Assembly (NCBI RefSeq): GCF_001975985.1
Contig: NZ_MTQF01000004.1
Coordinates: 1 to 64,000, forward strand
DNA length: 64,000 nt
Direction: 5' to 3'
Source: [Flexibacter] sp. ATCC 35103
GTDB taxonomy: Bacteria > Bacteroidota > Bacteroidia > Flavobacteriales > Flavobacteriaceae
The position numbers and the translations under genes are program-made. The notes beneath the pieces were generated by a model, which made no database searches, was not told where the DNA came from, and worked only from the letters and a program-made list of their open reading frames with translations. Positions 43,087-52,735 of the stretch are shown piece after piece (position 1 is the stretch's first letter; the number at the start of each line of letters is the position of its first letter).

Positions 43087-45498
43087 ATGATAAAAGAAAA
43101 AAGCAATACTACATTAACATTTGAAGATTTCAAAACTGAGGTATTGAATGACTACAAAATTGCAGTAACTAGCCGTGAATGTAGCCTTTTAGGTCGTAAA
43201 GAAGTATTAACTGGAAAAGCCAAATTTGGAATATTTGGTGACGGAAAAGAAGTGCCACAGCTTGCTATGGCAAAAGCTTTTAAAAACGGTGATTTTCGCT
43301 CCGGATACTATCGCGATCAAACTTTTATGATGGCTATTGGTGAACTTACTCCTAAACAATTTTTCGCAGGCTTATATGGTCATACTGATTTAGAATATGA
43401 TCCAATGTCTGCCGGAAGACAAATGGGCGGACACTTTGTAACGCACAGTTTAAACGAAGACGGATCCTGGAAAGACTTAACAAAACAAAAAAATTCAAGC
43501 GCAGATATATCGCCTACAGCAGGACAAATGCCAAGGTTATTGGGATTAGCACAAGCTTCTAAAATTTACAGAAATGTTGAAGGAATTACCATCAAAGACA
43601 AGTTTTCTGTAAACGGAAACGAAGTTGCATGGGGAACTATAGGAAATGCAAGTACGTCTGAAGGTTTATTTTTTGAAACCATAAATGCTGCCGGAGTTTT
43701 ACAAGTACCAATGGTAATGAGTGTTTGGGATGATGAATACGGAATTTCTGTTCATGCCAGACATCAAACTACTAAAGAAAATATTTCTGAAATTCTAAAA
43801 GGATACCAACGTGATGAAGATGCAAACGGATATGAAATTTTTAGAGTAAGAGGCTGGGATTATGCAGAGTTGGTTTCTACTTACGAAAGAGCCGCAGCAG
43901 TTGCCCGAGAGCAGCACGTTCCGGTTTTAATTCACGTAAACGAATTGACACAACCACAAGGTCACTCGACTTCAGGTTCTCATGAGCGTTACAAAAATGG
44001 AGAAAGACTGGCTTGGGAAAGAGATTTTGATTGTATTCGTCAGATGCGTTTATGGATGATCGCCATCAATATAGCATCGCCTGAAGAATTGGCTGAAATT
44101 GATGCCGAATTGAAAAAAGAAGTTCTTGAAGCCAAAAAAGAAGCCTGGAACTCTTTTATCAACCCAATTATAGAAGATCAAAAAAATCTTTTGGTTTTAT
44201 TAGAGCAAATTTCAAGTGCGAGTATCAACCATAAAGATAAAATTCAAAAATATATTTCTGAATTAAGCGCTATAAAATCTCCTCTAAAAAAGGAAATGCT
44301 GGTAATCGCCAGAAAAATATTGCGTTTTATCGAAGTCCCAAACAGCAAAGTTTTATTATCTAATTGGATTACCAATTATATCGAAATTACGCAGCCAAGA
44401 TTCAGCAGTAACTTACATTCAGATTCAGATCTAAATGTTTTTTCAGTAGAAAAAGTACTTCCTGAATATGCTGATAATGCAAAAGCTGATTTAGATGGCC
44501 GAATGATTTTGCGTGATAACTTTGACGCTTTGTTTACCAAATATCCTGAAACACTAATTTTTGGTGAAGATGTTGGTAATATTGGTGATGTAAACCAAGG
44601 TCTTGAAGGCATGCAGGAAAAATACGGTGAACTTCGTGTTGCCGATGTTGGGATTCGTGAAGCTACTATTATTGGTCAGGGAATTGGAATGGCTTTAAGA
44701 GGTTTACGTCCAATTGCTGAGATTCAGTATTTAGATTATTTACTATATGCGATTCAAATCATGAGTGATGATTTGGCAACATTACAATACAGAACTGTTG
44801 GAAAACAAAAAGCACCGTTAATCATCAGAACCCGCGGACATCGTCTTGAAGGTATCTGGCATTCAGGTTCTCCAATGGGAATGATTATTAATGCAGTTCG
44901 TGGTATTCACGTTCTCGTACCAAGAAACATGACACAAGCAGCAGGTTTTTATAATGCCCTTTTAGAGACTGACGAACCGGCCTTAGTAATCGAATGTTTA
45001 AATGGTTACCGTTTAAAAGAAAAAACACCTTTGAATTTTGGTGAATTCAAAACACCAATTGGTGTGGTTGAAACCCTGAAAGAAGGTTCAGATATTACAT
45101 TAGTTTCTTATGGATCAACTTTAAGATTAGTTGAACAAGCTGCAAATGAATTACTTGAATTAGGAATTGATTGTGAGGTAATCGATATTCAGTCTTTGCT
45201 TCCTTTTGATGTTAATAAGGATATTGTAAAAAGTATCGCTAAAACAAATCGTCTTTTAGTAATCGACGAAGATGTTCCTGGTGGAGCTTCGGCATTTATT
45301 TTGCAACAAATTCTGGAGGAACAAAATGCTTACATCCATTTAGACAGTAAACCGCAAACTCTTGCTGCAAAAGCACACAGACCAGCGTACGGAACTGATG
45401 GTGATTATTTCTCTAAACCTTCTGCCGAAGATATCTTCGAGAAAGTTTACAGTATGATGAATGAAGTAAATCCTTCTAAATTTCCTGGTTTGTACTAA
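43087..45498 (+). CDS. Fused alpha/beta E1 component of 2-oxoacid dehydrogenase
   Basis: The protein has 803 residues. The N-terminal half (about 1-400) is the alpha subunit, with the thiamin diphosphate region GNASTSEGLFFETINAA (about 196-212); the C-terminal half (about 465-800) is the beta subunit, with LIFGEDVGNIGDVNQG and EATIIGQGIGMALRG. Such fusions in Flavobacteriia are generally annotated as 2-oxoisovalerate dehydrogenase E1, which decarboxylates branched-chain 2-oxoacids for iso-fatty acid synthesis or degradation. The E2 and E3 genes are not nearby. Confidence 0.9.
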   Translation: MIKEKSNTTLTFEDFKTEVLNDYKIAVTSRECSLLGRKEVLTGKAKFGIFGDGKEVPQLAMAKAFKNGDFRSGYYRDQTFMMAIGELTPKQFFAGLYGHTDLEYDPMSAGRQMGGHFVTHSLNEDGSWKDLTKQKNSSADISPTAGQMPRLLGLAQASKIYRNVEGITIKDKFSVNGNEVAWGTIGNASTSEGLFFETINAAGVLQVPMVMSVWDDEYGISVHARHQTTKENISEILKGYQRDEDANGYEIFRVRGWDYAELVSTYERAAAVAREQHVPVLIHVNELTQPQGHSTSGSHERYKNGERLAWERDFDCIRQMRLWMIAINIASPEELAEIDAELKKEVLEAKKEAWNSFINPIIEDQKNLLVLLEQISSASINHKDKIQKYISELSAIKSPLKKEMLVIARKILRFIEVPNSKVLLSNWITNYIEITQPRFSSNLHSDSDLNVFSVEKVLPEYADNAKADLDGRMILRDNFDALFTKYPETLIFGEDVGNIGDVNQGLEGMQEKYGELRVADVGIREATIIGQGIGMALRGLRPIAEIQYLDYLLYAIQIMSDDLATLQYRTVGKQKAPLIIRTRGHRLEGIWHSGSPMGMIINAVRGIHVLVPRNMTQAAGFYNALLETDEPALVIECLNGYRLKEKTPLNFGEFKTPIGVVETLKEGSDITLVSYGSTLRLVEQAANELLELGIDCEVIDIQSLLPFDVNKDIVKSIAKTNRLLVIDEDVPGGASAFILQQILEEQNAYIHLDSKPQTLAAKAHRPAYGTDGDYFSKPSAEDIFEKVYSMMNEVNPSKFPGLY

Positions 45499-45522
45499 GA
45501 ATTTAGATTGATTTTAGGATAT

Positions 45523-45561
45523 AAAAAAAGCTTGTAAACAATTGTTTACAAGCTTTTTTTA
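45523..45561. terminator. Bidirectional intrinsic terminator
   Basis: AAGCTTGTAAACAATTGTTT continues as a perfect palindrome to ACAAGCTT, with A and T runs at the two ends. It serves the E1 gene and possibly kdsB from the other side. Confidence 0.85.
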
Positions 45562-45580
45562 TATGCAAATTACTTCACTG

Positions 45581-45697
45581 CGAGGAATGAAGCTACCACA
45601 CTATCAAAATATGAGGTGATAAAGCAAGTGAGATTACTTCGTTCCTCGAAATGACAAAAATCCGCGCTTTAGCGATAGCGAATCTATTTCGTCCGCG
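45581..45697. repeat. Dispersed repeat copy A (CGAGGAA ... TTCCTCG, then CCGCG block)
   Basis: CGAGGAATGAAG (45581-45592) pairs with CTTCGTTCCTCG (45637-45648) at all positions but one wobble. This is followed by AATGACAAAAATCCGCG and ATAGCGAATC. The second half recurs at 57794-57858, and a short piece (CGAAATGACAAAATGAGA) at about 61754. Confidence 0.5.
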
Positions 45698-45713
45698 TGA
45701 CATTATACGGAAA

Positions 45714-46445
45714 CTAAGCTTTCAAAATAGCTCTCGCCTTTTCTAAATCTTCTGCAGTATCAATCCCAATACCTACATGTGTAGTTTCGACCATTTTGAT
45801 GCGTTTTCCGAATTCTAAATAACGAAGCTGTTCTAATTTTTCAGAAGCTTCTAAAGATTTCATCGGAAGGCTGTAAAAATCTAATAAAGCCTGTTTTCTA
45901 AAAGCATAAATTCCAATGTGCTGAAAATAACGCACACCAACATCTTTATCTCTTGGATACGGTATCACAGAACGGGAAAAATACAAAGCAAACTGTGATT
46001 GATCGACAACCACTTTTACATTATTTGGGTTATTAATTTCGTCTTCATCTGTAATCTCGCGCATTAGTGAAGCCAAATCAATCTTGCGATCTTCATCATT
46101 CTTAAAAACTGATAAAACCTGCTCTAAAGGTCCTGCTTCAGTAAAAGGTTCATCACCTTGTACATTTACTACAATATCAACATCTAGGCTCATAACAGCT
46201 TCGGCAATACGATCGCTGCCTGATTCGTGTTCTTTTATACTCATAATGGCTTTTCCGCCATTAGAAACAATTTCATCGAATATCAAATCTGAATCTGTTA
46301 CTACAAACACATCCTCAAACAAATTAGTAGAAACTGCCGCTTCATAAGTTCTTAGAATTACTGTTTTCCCTCCTAAATCCTGCATCAGTTTTGCAGGAAA
46401 ACGTGTAGAAGCATATCGTGCCGGAATTACCGCTATTATTTTCAT
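45714..46445 (-). CDS. kdsB: 3-deoxy-manno-octulosonate cytidylyltransferase
   Basis: The protein has 243 residues with the nucleotidyltransferase start [19 protein letters not shown] (about 4-22), [11 protein letters not shown] (about 74-84), VNVQGDEPF (about 93-101) and [16 protein letters not shown] (about 176-191), all typical of KdsB. It activates KDO as CMP-KDO for lipopolysaccharide core synthesis in the cytoplasm. It is monocistronic here. Confidence 0.95.
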   Translation of the reverse strand: MKIIAVIPARYASTRFPAKLMQDLGGKTVILRTYEAAVSTNLFEDVFVVTDSDLIFDEIVSNGGKAIMSIKEHESGSDRIAEAVMSLDVDIVVNVQGDEPFTEAGPLEQVLSVFKNDEDRKIDLASLMREITDEDEINNPNNVKVVVDQSQFALYFSRSVIPYPRDKDVGVRYFQHIGIYAFRKQALLDFYSLPMKSLEASEKLEQLRYLEFGKRIKMVETTHVGIGIDTAEDLEKARAILKA

Positions 46446-46739
46446 TTTAACTCTGTTTTTAAGTAAAACAAATGTAACTATTCAAAATTAAGTTTGAAAG
46501 AATTTACATTACCAATGGGTTTTGGCTCTTTTTAATACACCAATTTCATTTTTCTCTTTTTTAATGACCTTTTTATAAACATCTGTCAAATTACAATTTG
46601 ATGTTTCTAATTTATCAATTTAATTACAAATTGTAAGATTTTTTTTAAGTAATTTTATCTGAATTTTAATACAATATATCTATAATAAATTGTAATTAAG
46701 ATTATTACAAACACCCCACTCTAACTTAAATTTAACACG
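46446..46739. promoter_or_regulatory. Promoter region with three TTGTAA/TTACAA inverted repeats
   Basis: The divergent spacer between kdsB and the adenylation-reductase gene carries TCAAATT-N2-AATTTGA (46586-46601), TTACAA-N1-TTGTAA (46624-46636) and TTGTAAT-N7-ATTACAA (46690-46710). Related half-sites repeated three times suggest a regulator site, though the AT content makes chance palindromes common. Confidence 0.4.
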
Positions 46740-49700
46740 ATGAAACACAAAATTAAAATCACTGACCATGACAAAAATGATTCGTTTATAAATGGATCAT
46801 ACAATCAGGAAACAAATGTTGTACAGCTTATTGAACAAATCGCAGCACTTTATCCTGAAAAGAATGCGATAATTGATGGTTCGCAAAAGATTACTTATCA
46901 AAATCTTAATGAAAAAGCAAATCAGCTAGCGCGTTATTTAAAGGATAATAATATCAAATCAAAGAGCAAAGTAGGCGTTTGTATTCCGCAATCCTTAAAC
47001 CGAATTATTGCATTTTTAGCAATTTTAAAAACCGGTGCTTCTTATTTACCCATTGATGGTGATTTACCGCAAGCCAGAATAAATATGATGATTTCTGATT
47101 CGGAAATTGACCTAATGCTTACAGTAGATACTTTATTGGATAAAATCAAAAGTGATCATACTATTTTCACTGCGATAGATTTATTGGTAGAAACTGACTC
47201 ATTTAAAGCATTATCAGATAAAAACATTCTAACTCCCATTTTGCCTGATAATCCGGCATACATAATTTATACTTCCGGGAGCACAGGAATACCTAAAGGA
47301 GTCATCATTGGACATCAGTCGTTTTCTAATTTTGTACAATTTCAAGCTTCTTTTTTGAATTTATCTACTGAAAACAAAACCCTTCAATTTGCATCTCCTA
47401 GTTTTGATGCCGCAATAATAGATATCTGGACACCATTAATCAAGGGTGCTACGATTTATTTATATCCAAATAATAAAATTGTTGGAGAACCTCTTTTAGA
47501 CTTTATCATAGATAATAATATTGATACTGTTCCTTTACTGCCTCCTATGGTTTTGGCCTCAATTCCTCATAACAGAACAATTGGAAATCTTAAAACAATA
47601 GCAATTGGCGGTGAAGCATGTAGTGAAAACACTGTAAAAAACTGGTATAAAAAAATTCGATTAATTAACAGTTACGGACCAACAGAAGCAACTGTTGCGG
47701 TTACTAATTATGAGTTTAAAACCGAAGTAAACCCAAGAATTATTGGAACAGCAATACCTTTTGCCAATTTATTAGTTTTAGATAAAAATTTAAATCCCTC
47801 AGACAAAGGTGTTATTGGAGAACTTTATATTGGCGGCGATCAATTGGCACTTGGCTATCTAAATCGTCCGGCAGATACTAAAAATGTATTTATACAAACT
47901 CCTAAATGGCTTTTAGAATTAGTAAATCATAAAAATACACTCTATAAAACGGGAGATATGGTTTTAATACGAGAAGATGGGAATCTGGAATTTTACGGAC
48001 GAAAAGATGATCAGGTCAAAATAAGAGGTTACAGAATCGAACTGGCAGAAATTGAGCATCATATTTCAAAACTTCCTCAAATTTCGCAAGCAGCATTAAA
48101 AGTTCAGAAAAAAGAAAATGGTCTGCCTGTTTTAGTTGCTTTCATTCAATTGCACACGGCAAAAGATGATGAAGCAAAATCTTTACAAAATATAAGGGCA
48201 AAGCTGCAGCAAATAATGCCTGCATATATGTTACCCGATAAATATATCGTAATAGACAAAATGCCATTGACACATGCCGGAAAAATCGATAAGTCTATAT
48301 TGGAAATTCCCGAAAATCAAACCAAAAACAATTCAGTTCCTAAATGGAAAGATGATAATCTGAAAGAAATCGTAAAACACATATGGAAAGATTTATTATC
48401 CCTAAATGTCATAGAAGATAATGCTGATTTTTTTGAACTTGGCGGTCATTCTTTATTACTCGCCCAACTTCATATCAATCTTCCGGAGCCAATTCGAAAC
48501 CGCATCAGCCTGCCTGAACTTTATATTTTTACAACCGTTTCGTCATTTGTAAAAGAGGTTGAAAAACGGATGCTTGAAACAGAAGTTTCTCAAAAAAAGA
48601 AAGCCGAGGAAATGGTTAATGAATTAATAAATGATGCTGAACTGCACATTGATTTTACAGTGAATGAAGTTCCTGATCCGGTAATTTTAAAAAATCCTAA
48701 TTCCATTTTTTTAACTGGTGTAACAGGATTTGTAGGATCTCATTTATTAGAAGAACTTTTACTTCATACCAATGCAAAAATTTATTGCTTAGTACGTGCT
48801 AAATCTCAGGAAGATGGATTAGAGCGAATTAAAGAAACTTTTTCTAAATTTAAACTTCCATGGCTCTCTGATAATCATTATCGTGTGATTGCTATGATTG
48901 GCGATTTGTCATTGCCTCTTTTTGGGATGACTACAGAAAATTACCTATTTATCACAGAAAACATTGAAGTTATTTACCATTCCGGAAGCTCCGTAAGTTA
49001 TGTACAGCCATATCCTTTAATCAAAAAATCTAATATTGATGGTTTGCACAATGTTATTGATCTTGCTGTTACCAAAAAAATAAAATATCTGGTTTTGCTG
49101 TCATCAATGGGAGTTTTTAGTTGGGGAAGACCTTTTACAAAAAAAACATGGATGTATGAAGATGATTCCATAGATCAAAATATGGATGCCGTATCGCGTG
49201 ATTTAGGATACATAAAAACTAAATGGGTCATGGAAAGTATTGCTGAAAAAGCAAAAAGTAAAGGTCTCCCTATTATAAATTTCAGATTAGGATTTGCCGT
49301 TTGTCACAGCACTTCTGGCGCTACAGTTATGAATCAATGGTGGGGAGCATTAATAAGAAGTTGTGTACAGCTTAAATCATTTCCGCTGGTTATGGGGCTA
49401 AAAGATGAATTAACAACAGTAGATTATATGTGTAAAGCGATTACGCATATCAGTAAAAAAAAGGAAGCCGTGGGACTCAATTTCCATCTTTCTCCTTTGG
49501 CTGAAAATGATGTTTCCCTGACTGATTTTTGCTCAAAAATGAATGAATATTATAATGTAAATTTAAAAGGAATGGAATATCATCAATGGCTTAATCAATG
49601 GAAGTATGATACCAATTTACCTATTTATCCTTTACTCAGCTTGTTTACCGAAGATGTACATGAAGGCAAATCACTGGTAGAAGCTTATGAAAATACCTAT

Positions 49701-49826
49701 TATTACGATCGAAGCAATACAAAACGTTTTTTAGCCGATTCTAATTTGATTCCGCCTGTATTTGATAAAAACCTGATGACGCCTTACTTAGAATTTATGG
49801 GCGTTTTTGAAGAGGTGAAACAGTAA
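46740..49826 (+). CDS. Adenylation-carrier-reductase (A-PCP-R) enzyme, NRPS-like
   Basis: The protein has 1028 residues. Adenylation domain (about 20-540): IIYTSGSTGIPKGVIIG, NSYGPTEATVAV, YKTGDMVLIREDG, KIRGYRIELAEIE and LTHAGKIDKS. The aspartate in FDAAIID suggests an amino acid substrate. Carrier domain (about 545-620): FFELGGHSLL with the phosphopantetheine site at Ser571. Thioester reductase domain (about 655-1025): FLTGVTGFVGSHLLEELL and YHSGSSVSYVQPYPLIKKSN. There is no condensation domain, so it would reduce one activated acid to an aldehyde or alcohol, like carboxylic acid reductases or Lys2. No phosphopantetheinyl transferase or other biosynthetic gene is adjacent. Confidence 0.9.
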   Translation: MKHKIKITDHDKNDSFINGSYNQETNVVQLIEQIAALYPEKNAIIDGSQKITYQNLNEKANQLARYLKDNNIKSKSKVGVCIPQSLNRIIAFLAILKTGASYLPIDGDLPQARINMMISDSEIDLMLTVDTLLDKIKSDHTIFTAIDLLVETDSFKALSDKNILTPILPDNPAYIIYTSGSTGIPKGVIIGHQSFSNFVQFQASFLNLSTENKTLQFASPSFDAAIIDIWTPLIKGATIYLYPNNKIVGEPLLDFIIDNNIDTVPLLPPMVLASIPHNRTIGNLKTIAIGGEACSENTVKNWYKKIRLINSYGPTEATVAVTNYEFKTEVNPRIIGTAIPFANLLVLDKNLNPSDKGVIGELYIGGDQLALGYLNRPADTKNVFIQTPKWLLELVNHKNTLYKTGDMVLIREDGNLEFYGRKDDQVKIRGYRIELAEIEHHISKLPQISQAALKVQKKENGLPVLVAFIQLHTAKDDEAKSLQNIRAKLQQIMPAYMLPDKYIVIDKMPLTHAGKIDKSILEIPENQTKNNSVPKWKDDNLKEIVKHIWKDLLSLNVIEDNADFFELGGHSLLLAQLHINLPEPIRNRISLPELYIFTTVSSFVKEVEKRMLETEVSQKKKAEEMVNELINDAELHIDFTVNEVPDPVILKNPNSIFLTGVTGFVGSHLLEELLLHTNAKIYCLVRAKSQEDGLERIKETFSKFKLPWLSDNHYRVIAMIGDLSLPLFGMTTENYLFITENIEVIYHSGSSVSYVQPYPLIKKSNIDGLHNVIDLAVTKKIKYLVLLSSMGVFSWGRPFTKKTWMYEDDSIDQNMDAVSRDLGYIKTKWVMESIAEKAKSKGLPIINFRLGFAVCHSTSGATVMNQWWGALIRSCVQLKSFPLVMGLKDELTTVDYMCKAITHISKKKEAVGLNFHLSPLAENDVSLTDFCSKMNEYYNVNLKGMEYHQWLNQWKYDTNLPIYPLLSLFTEDVHEGKSLVEAYENTYYYDRSNTKRFLADSNLIPPVFDKNLMTPYLEFMGVFEEVKQ

Positions 49827-49867
49827 AAAATAAGGGATAATATTTTTGATATTATCCCTTATTTTTT
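49825..49867. terminator. Bidirectional intrinsic terminator
   Basis: AAATAAGGGATAATAT pairs with ATATTATCCCTTATTT, with A and T runs on the outside. It separates the adenylation-reductase gene from ygiD. Confidence 0.85.
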
Positions 49868-49943
49868 ATAATTATTAGCTGAAACTTAAGTAAATCTTTA
49901 TAAAAGAATTGTCACGCAAAGATTCTCAAAAGTTAAGTTATTA

Positions 49944-50774
49944 TTACATAATTTTTACAGAAGTCATACTCAAAGAACCAGCCAATAGTTTGTCATTGAA
50001 TAAGCTAAGCTCTTCTGATTTTTCTTTTAGTCCTAAAGTATACAACAAAGGCAAATAATGATCCGGTGTTGGAATTGCCAATTGAATCGCTTTATTCATT
50101 TTTTCGAAATCGATCAAAGGCTGGAAATTTCCGTCTAACAAATAATTATTAACGGTTTCACGGGCTTCAATTGCCCAATCAAAACCATAATTATCTTTGT
50201 CAAAATTTCTAAAATCAACTAAACGCAAATTATGAACAATGTTTCCGCTTCCTATAATCAGAACGCCTTTATGACGCAAAGACTGAAGTTTCTGTGCCAA
50301 TTCAAAATGATATTGACCTGATTTTGTATAATCGATACTCAGCTGAATTACCGGAACATTTGCTTCCGGATATAAATGTTTGATTACACTCCACGCGCCA
50401 TGGTCCAGTCCCCAATGTTCGTCTAAATCTACAGCTACTGGTTCTAATATTTTTTTAGTTTCCAGAGCTAATTCCGGGCTTCCTTTTGCAGGATACTGCA
50501 CATCAAAAAGGGCTTGCGGAAAACCTCCAAAATCGTGGATTGTTCTTGGCATTTGCATTGAAGTCACTTTAGTTCCGTTTGTAAACCAATGTGCTGATAC
50601 ACACAAAATCGCATTGGGTTGCGGCAATGTTTTAGCCAGATTGCGAAAACCAGCCACAAACTGATTTTCTTCAATTGCATTCATCGGGCTGCCATGTCCT
50701 AAAAACAAAACCGGCATTTTATCTGTATTCGAAAACGTAGAAGAAATCGAATGTAAGTCGTTTAGTGTTGTCAT
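49944..50774 (-). CDS. ygiD: 4,5-DOPA extradiol dioxygenase family protein
   Basis: The protein has 276 residues, in the LigB-type family of class III extradiol dioxygenases. The conserved blocks are LFLGHGSPMNAIE (His in the metal site), CVSAHWFTNG, DFGGFPQALFDVQYPAKGS, LDHGAWSVIKHLYP and GSGNIVHNLR (fragments at about 23-185). E. coli YgiD opens the ring of L-DOPA; the natural substrate here is not known. It is cytoplasmic. Confidence 0.9.
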   Translation of the reverse strand: MTTLNDLHSISSTFSNTDKMPVLFLGHGSPMNAIEENQFVAGFRNLAKTLPQPNAILCVSAHWFTNGTKVTSMQMPRTIHDFGGFPQALFDVQYPAKGSPELALETKKILEPVAVDLDEHWGLDHGAWSVIKHLYPEANVPVIQLSIDYTKSGQYHFELAQKLQSLRHKGVLIIGSGNIVHNLRLVDFRNFDKDNYGFDWAIEARETVNNYLLDGNFQPLIDFEKMNKAIQLAIPTPDHYLPLLYTLGLKEKSEELSLFNDKLLAGSLSMTSVKIM

Positions 50775-50801
50775 TGTAAAATGTATCTCTGTGAAGTTTT
50801 T

Positions 50802-50877
50802 GCCACAAATTTCACTAATTTACACTAATTTGTAAGGCTATAAAAAATAATTCGTGCTAATTCGTGAAATTCGTGGC
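50802..50877. repeat. Imperfect 29-bp inverted repeat
   Basis: The left arm (50802-50830, starting GCCACAAATTTCAC) and the right arm (50849-50877, ending GTGAAATTCGTGGC) are reverse complements at 24 of 29 positions. The arms are built from CACxAATT-type units at 7-8-base steps. It lies between the helicase and ygiD genes and may form a long RNA hairpin. Confidence 0.6.
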
Positions 50878-50883
50878 TAAAAA

Positions 50884-52308
50884 CTATTCCTCAAAACTCT
50901 CGTCTTTAAATCCTATCAAATATAATTTATTTTTAGCACGCGTCATAGCCGTGTAAAGCCATCTGATATAATCACGATCGATTCCGTTTGGTAAATAAGG
51001 CTGTTCAATAAAAACGGTGTTCCATTGTCCTCCTTGCGATTTATGACACGTAATGGCATAAGAAAATTTCACTTGCAGACCATTAAAATATTCATTCTCT
51101 TTTACTTTCTGGAACTTCTTGTATTTTGTAGTTTCATTTTCATAATCTTTCATCACTTCTTCATACAAGCGATTTGATTCTTCGTAAGTCAAAGATGGAG
51201 ATTCACTTTTAATAGTATCTAAAAGTAAAACAGTTTCAAAAGGCTTTTGATCCGGATAATCGACCATTCTAATTTTTACTTTTGCAAAATTAAAACCATA
51301 CAATTCCTTGATTCCAAAAAGTTCTAAAACCTCAATAATATCTCCGTTGGCAATAAATCCTGCTTCATCAGTTTCTTTAAGCCAGAAATAATTATTCTTG
51401 ACAACCATCAGGAAATCCCCAACAGAAAGCTCACTTTCCTTAAATAAAATTCGGGTTCTGATTTGTTCATTGTATTGATTTGCTCTTTTATTCGAACGAA
51501 CAATAAAAGCGGTATCTTCAATACTATAATTGCTGTATGCAGAATTTATAGCATCCTGAATATCATATCCATCAGTAAGCCGAACAATATCTTTGAACTT
51601 TTTTACATTAAATTTAAACTCAGTTATAAAAGAATCCTTGAGTAATTCACGTAATTCAGTTGCATTGTACAAAATCCCTGAACTTTCTTCCTGACGCATT
51701 ACTTCATCAAGTTCGATATGCTCGATTTCTTTATCATAATGAACTCCTAAAGTCTGAATATCCAACGCCGGACTTATGTCTAAATTCACGGGCGGCAACT
51801 GCGCTGTATCTCCTAAAAGTATCATTTTGCAATTTGTACCGGAATATACGTATGAAATTAAATCATCTAAAAGAGATCCGTTATCATACAATTTAGAATC
51901 AGAGTTACTGTCTGAAATCATCGAAGCTTCATCGACTATAAAAATGGTGTTTTTATGCTTATTCAATTGCTTGGTAAATGCCACACCTCCACCAGCAGAT
52001 TTTTTAGGAAAATATATTTTTTTATGAATCGTAAAAGCAGGCGTATTCGAATAATTAGCAATTACTTTTGCCGCGCGGCCTGTTGGAGCCAGCAAAACAA
52101 ACTTTTTATTAATGTCGCCCAGATTGTTTACGATTGTAGAAATCACGGTTGTTTTTCCGGTTCCTGCATATCCTTTCAGCACAAATATGGTATCATTATG
52201 CGTATCTGTCAGGAAAATAGCGATTTTCTGAAAAAAAATATCCTGTTTATATGTTGGAGCAAAAGGAAATCGTTTTTGTAAAACGCCGTAAAACAATGAT
52301 GAATTCAT
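50884..52308 (-). CDS. RecD-like ATP-dependent DNA helicase
   Basis: The protein has 474 residues from the ATG at 52308 (a TTG start 48 bases earlier is open but gives an atypical basic tail). The superfamily 1 helicase motifs are Walker A LKGYAGTGKTT (about 43-53), Walker B FIVDEASMIS (about 123-132), motif III LLGDTAQLPP (about 162-171) and the late motif AITCHKSQGGQWNTVFIE (about 418-435), followed by YTAMTRAKNKLYLIG. It is of the stand-alone RecD/TraA type. It presumably unwinds DNA during repair or recombination. Confidence 0.88.
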   Translation of the reverse strand: MNSSLFYGVLQKRFPFAPTYKQDIFFQKIAIFLTDTHNDTIFVLKGYAGTGKTTVISTIVNNLGDINKKFVLLAPTGRAAKVIANYSNTPAFTIHKKIYFPKKSAGGGVAFTKQLNKHKNTIFIVDEASMISDSNSDSKLYDNGSLLDDLISYVYSGTNCKMILLGDTAQLPPVNLDISPALDIQTLGVHYDKEIEHIELDEVMRQEESSGILYNATELRELLKDSFITEFKFNVKKFKDIVRLTDGYDIQDAINSAYSNYSIEDTAFIVRSNKRANQYNEQIRTRILFKESELSVGDFLMVVKNNYFWLKETDEAGFIANGDIIEVLELFGIKELYGFNFAKVKIRMVDYPDQKPFETVLLLDTIKSESPSLTYEESNRLYEEVMKDYENETTKYKKFQKVKENEYFNGLQVKFSYAITCHKSQGGQWNTVFIEQPYLPNGIDRDYIRWLYTAMTRAKNKLYLIGFKDESFEE

Positions 52309-52356
52309 AAAATAAATTTGAGATACAAAGTTCGGCTTTTTTAATGGCAATTTCAA

Positions 52357-52651
52357 TTAATCTTTTCCACCATATAAGTGATATTAGTTCATATTATTCT
52401 GGAATCAATACAAAAGATTTCACATAACAATCAAATAGATTAAGGTTTATTTTAAATGGTAATATCAATGTCAATTTCAAAAAATCAATTTAAATTATAG
52501 CGTTCTTTCACCATATAAGTAATGTAGTAGTTTAAGTTTTATATTTATTGCACTCAATTAATATGAACTTAAATTACTTATATTTTTCAGAAAAATAATA
52601 CAAATATAACATGTTGCTAACTTTAGTTTGAAATTGTTTTTCGAAATTGCA
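52357..52651. other. Intergenic spacer with CACCATATAAGT repeats and a long hairpin
   Basis: CACCATATAAGT occurs twice (about 52368 and 52509). The second occurrence starts a hairpin: ATATAAGTAA (52513-52522) with TTACTTATAT (52574-52583), and TTTAAGTT (52531-52538) with AACTTAAA (52566-52573), around a 27-nt loop. No gene is seen in this 295-base part. Confidence 0.5.
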
Positions 52652-52684
52652 TTTGTAATTGTTCCTTTTTAATTTGTAAGTTTG
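52652..52684 (+). promoter_or_regulatory. Promoter of the DUF3822-rsmD operon
   Basis: TTTG (52652-52655), a 21-nt spacer and TAAGTTTG (52677-52684) fit the Bacteroidota promoter. The start codon is 51 bases downstream. Confidence 0.5.
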
Positions 52685-52735
52685 TAATCGCCTTAAATTC
52701 TTTCTTGTAAAACAGGTAACGAATTGTAAATCAAT

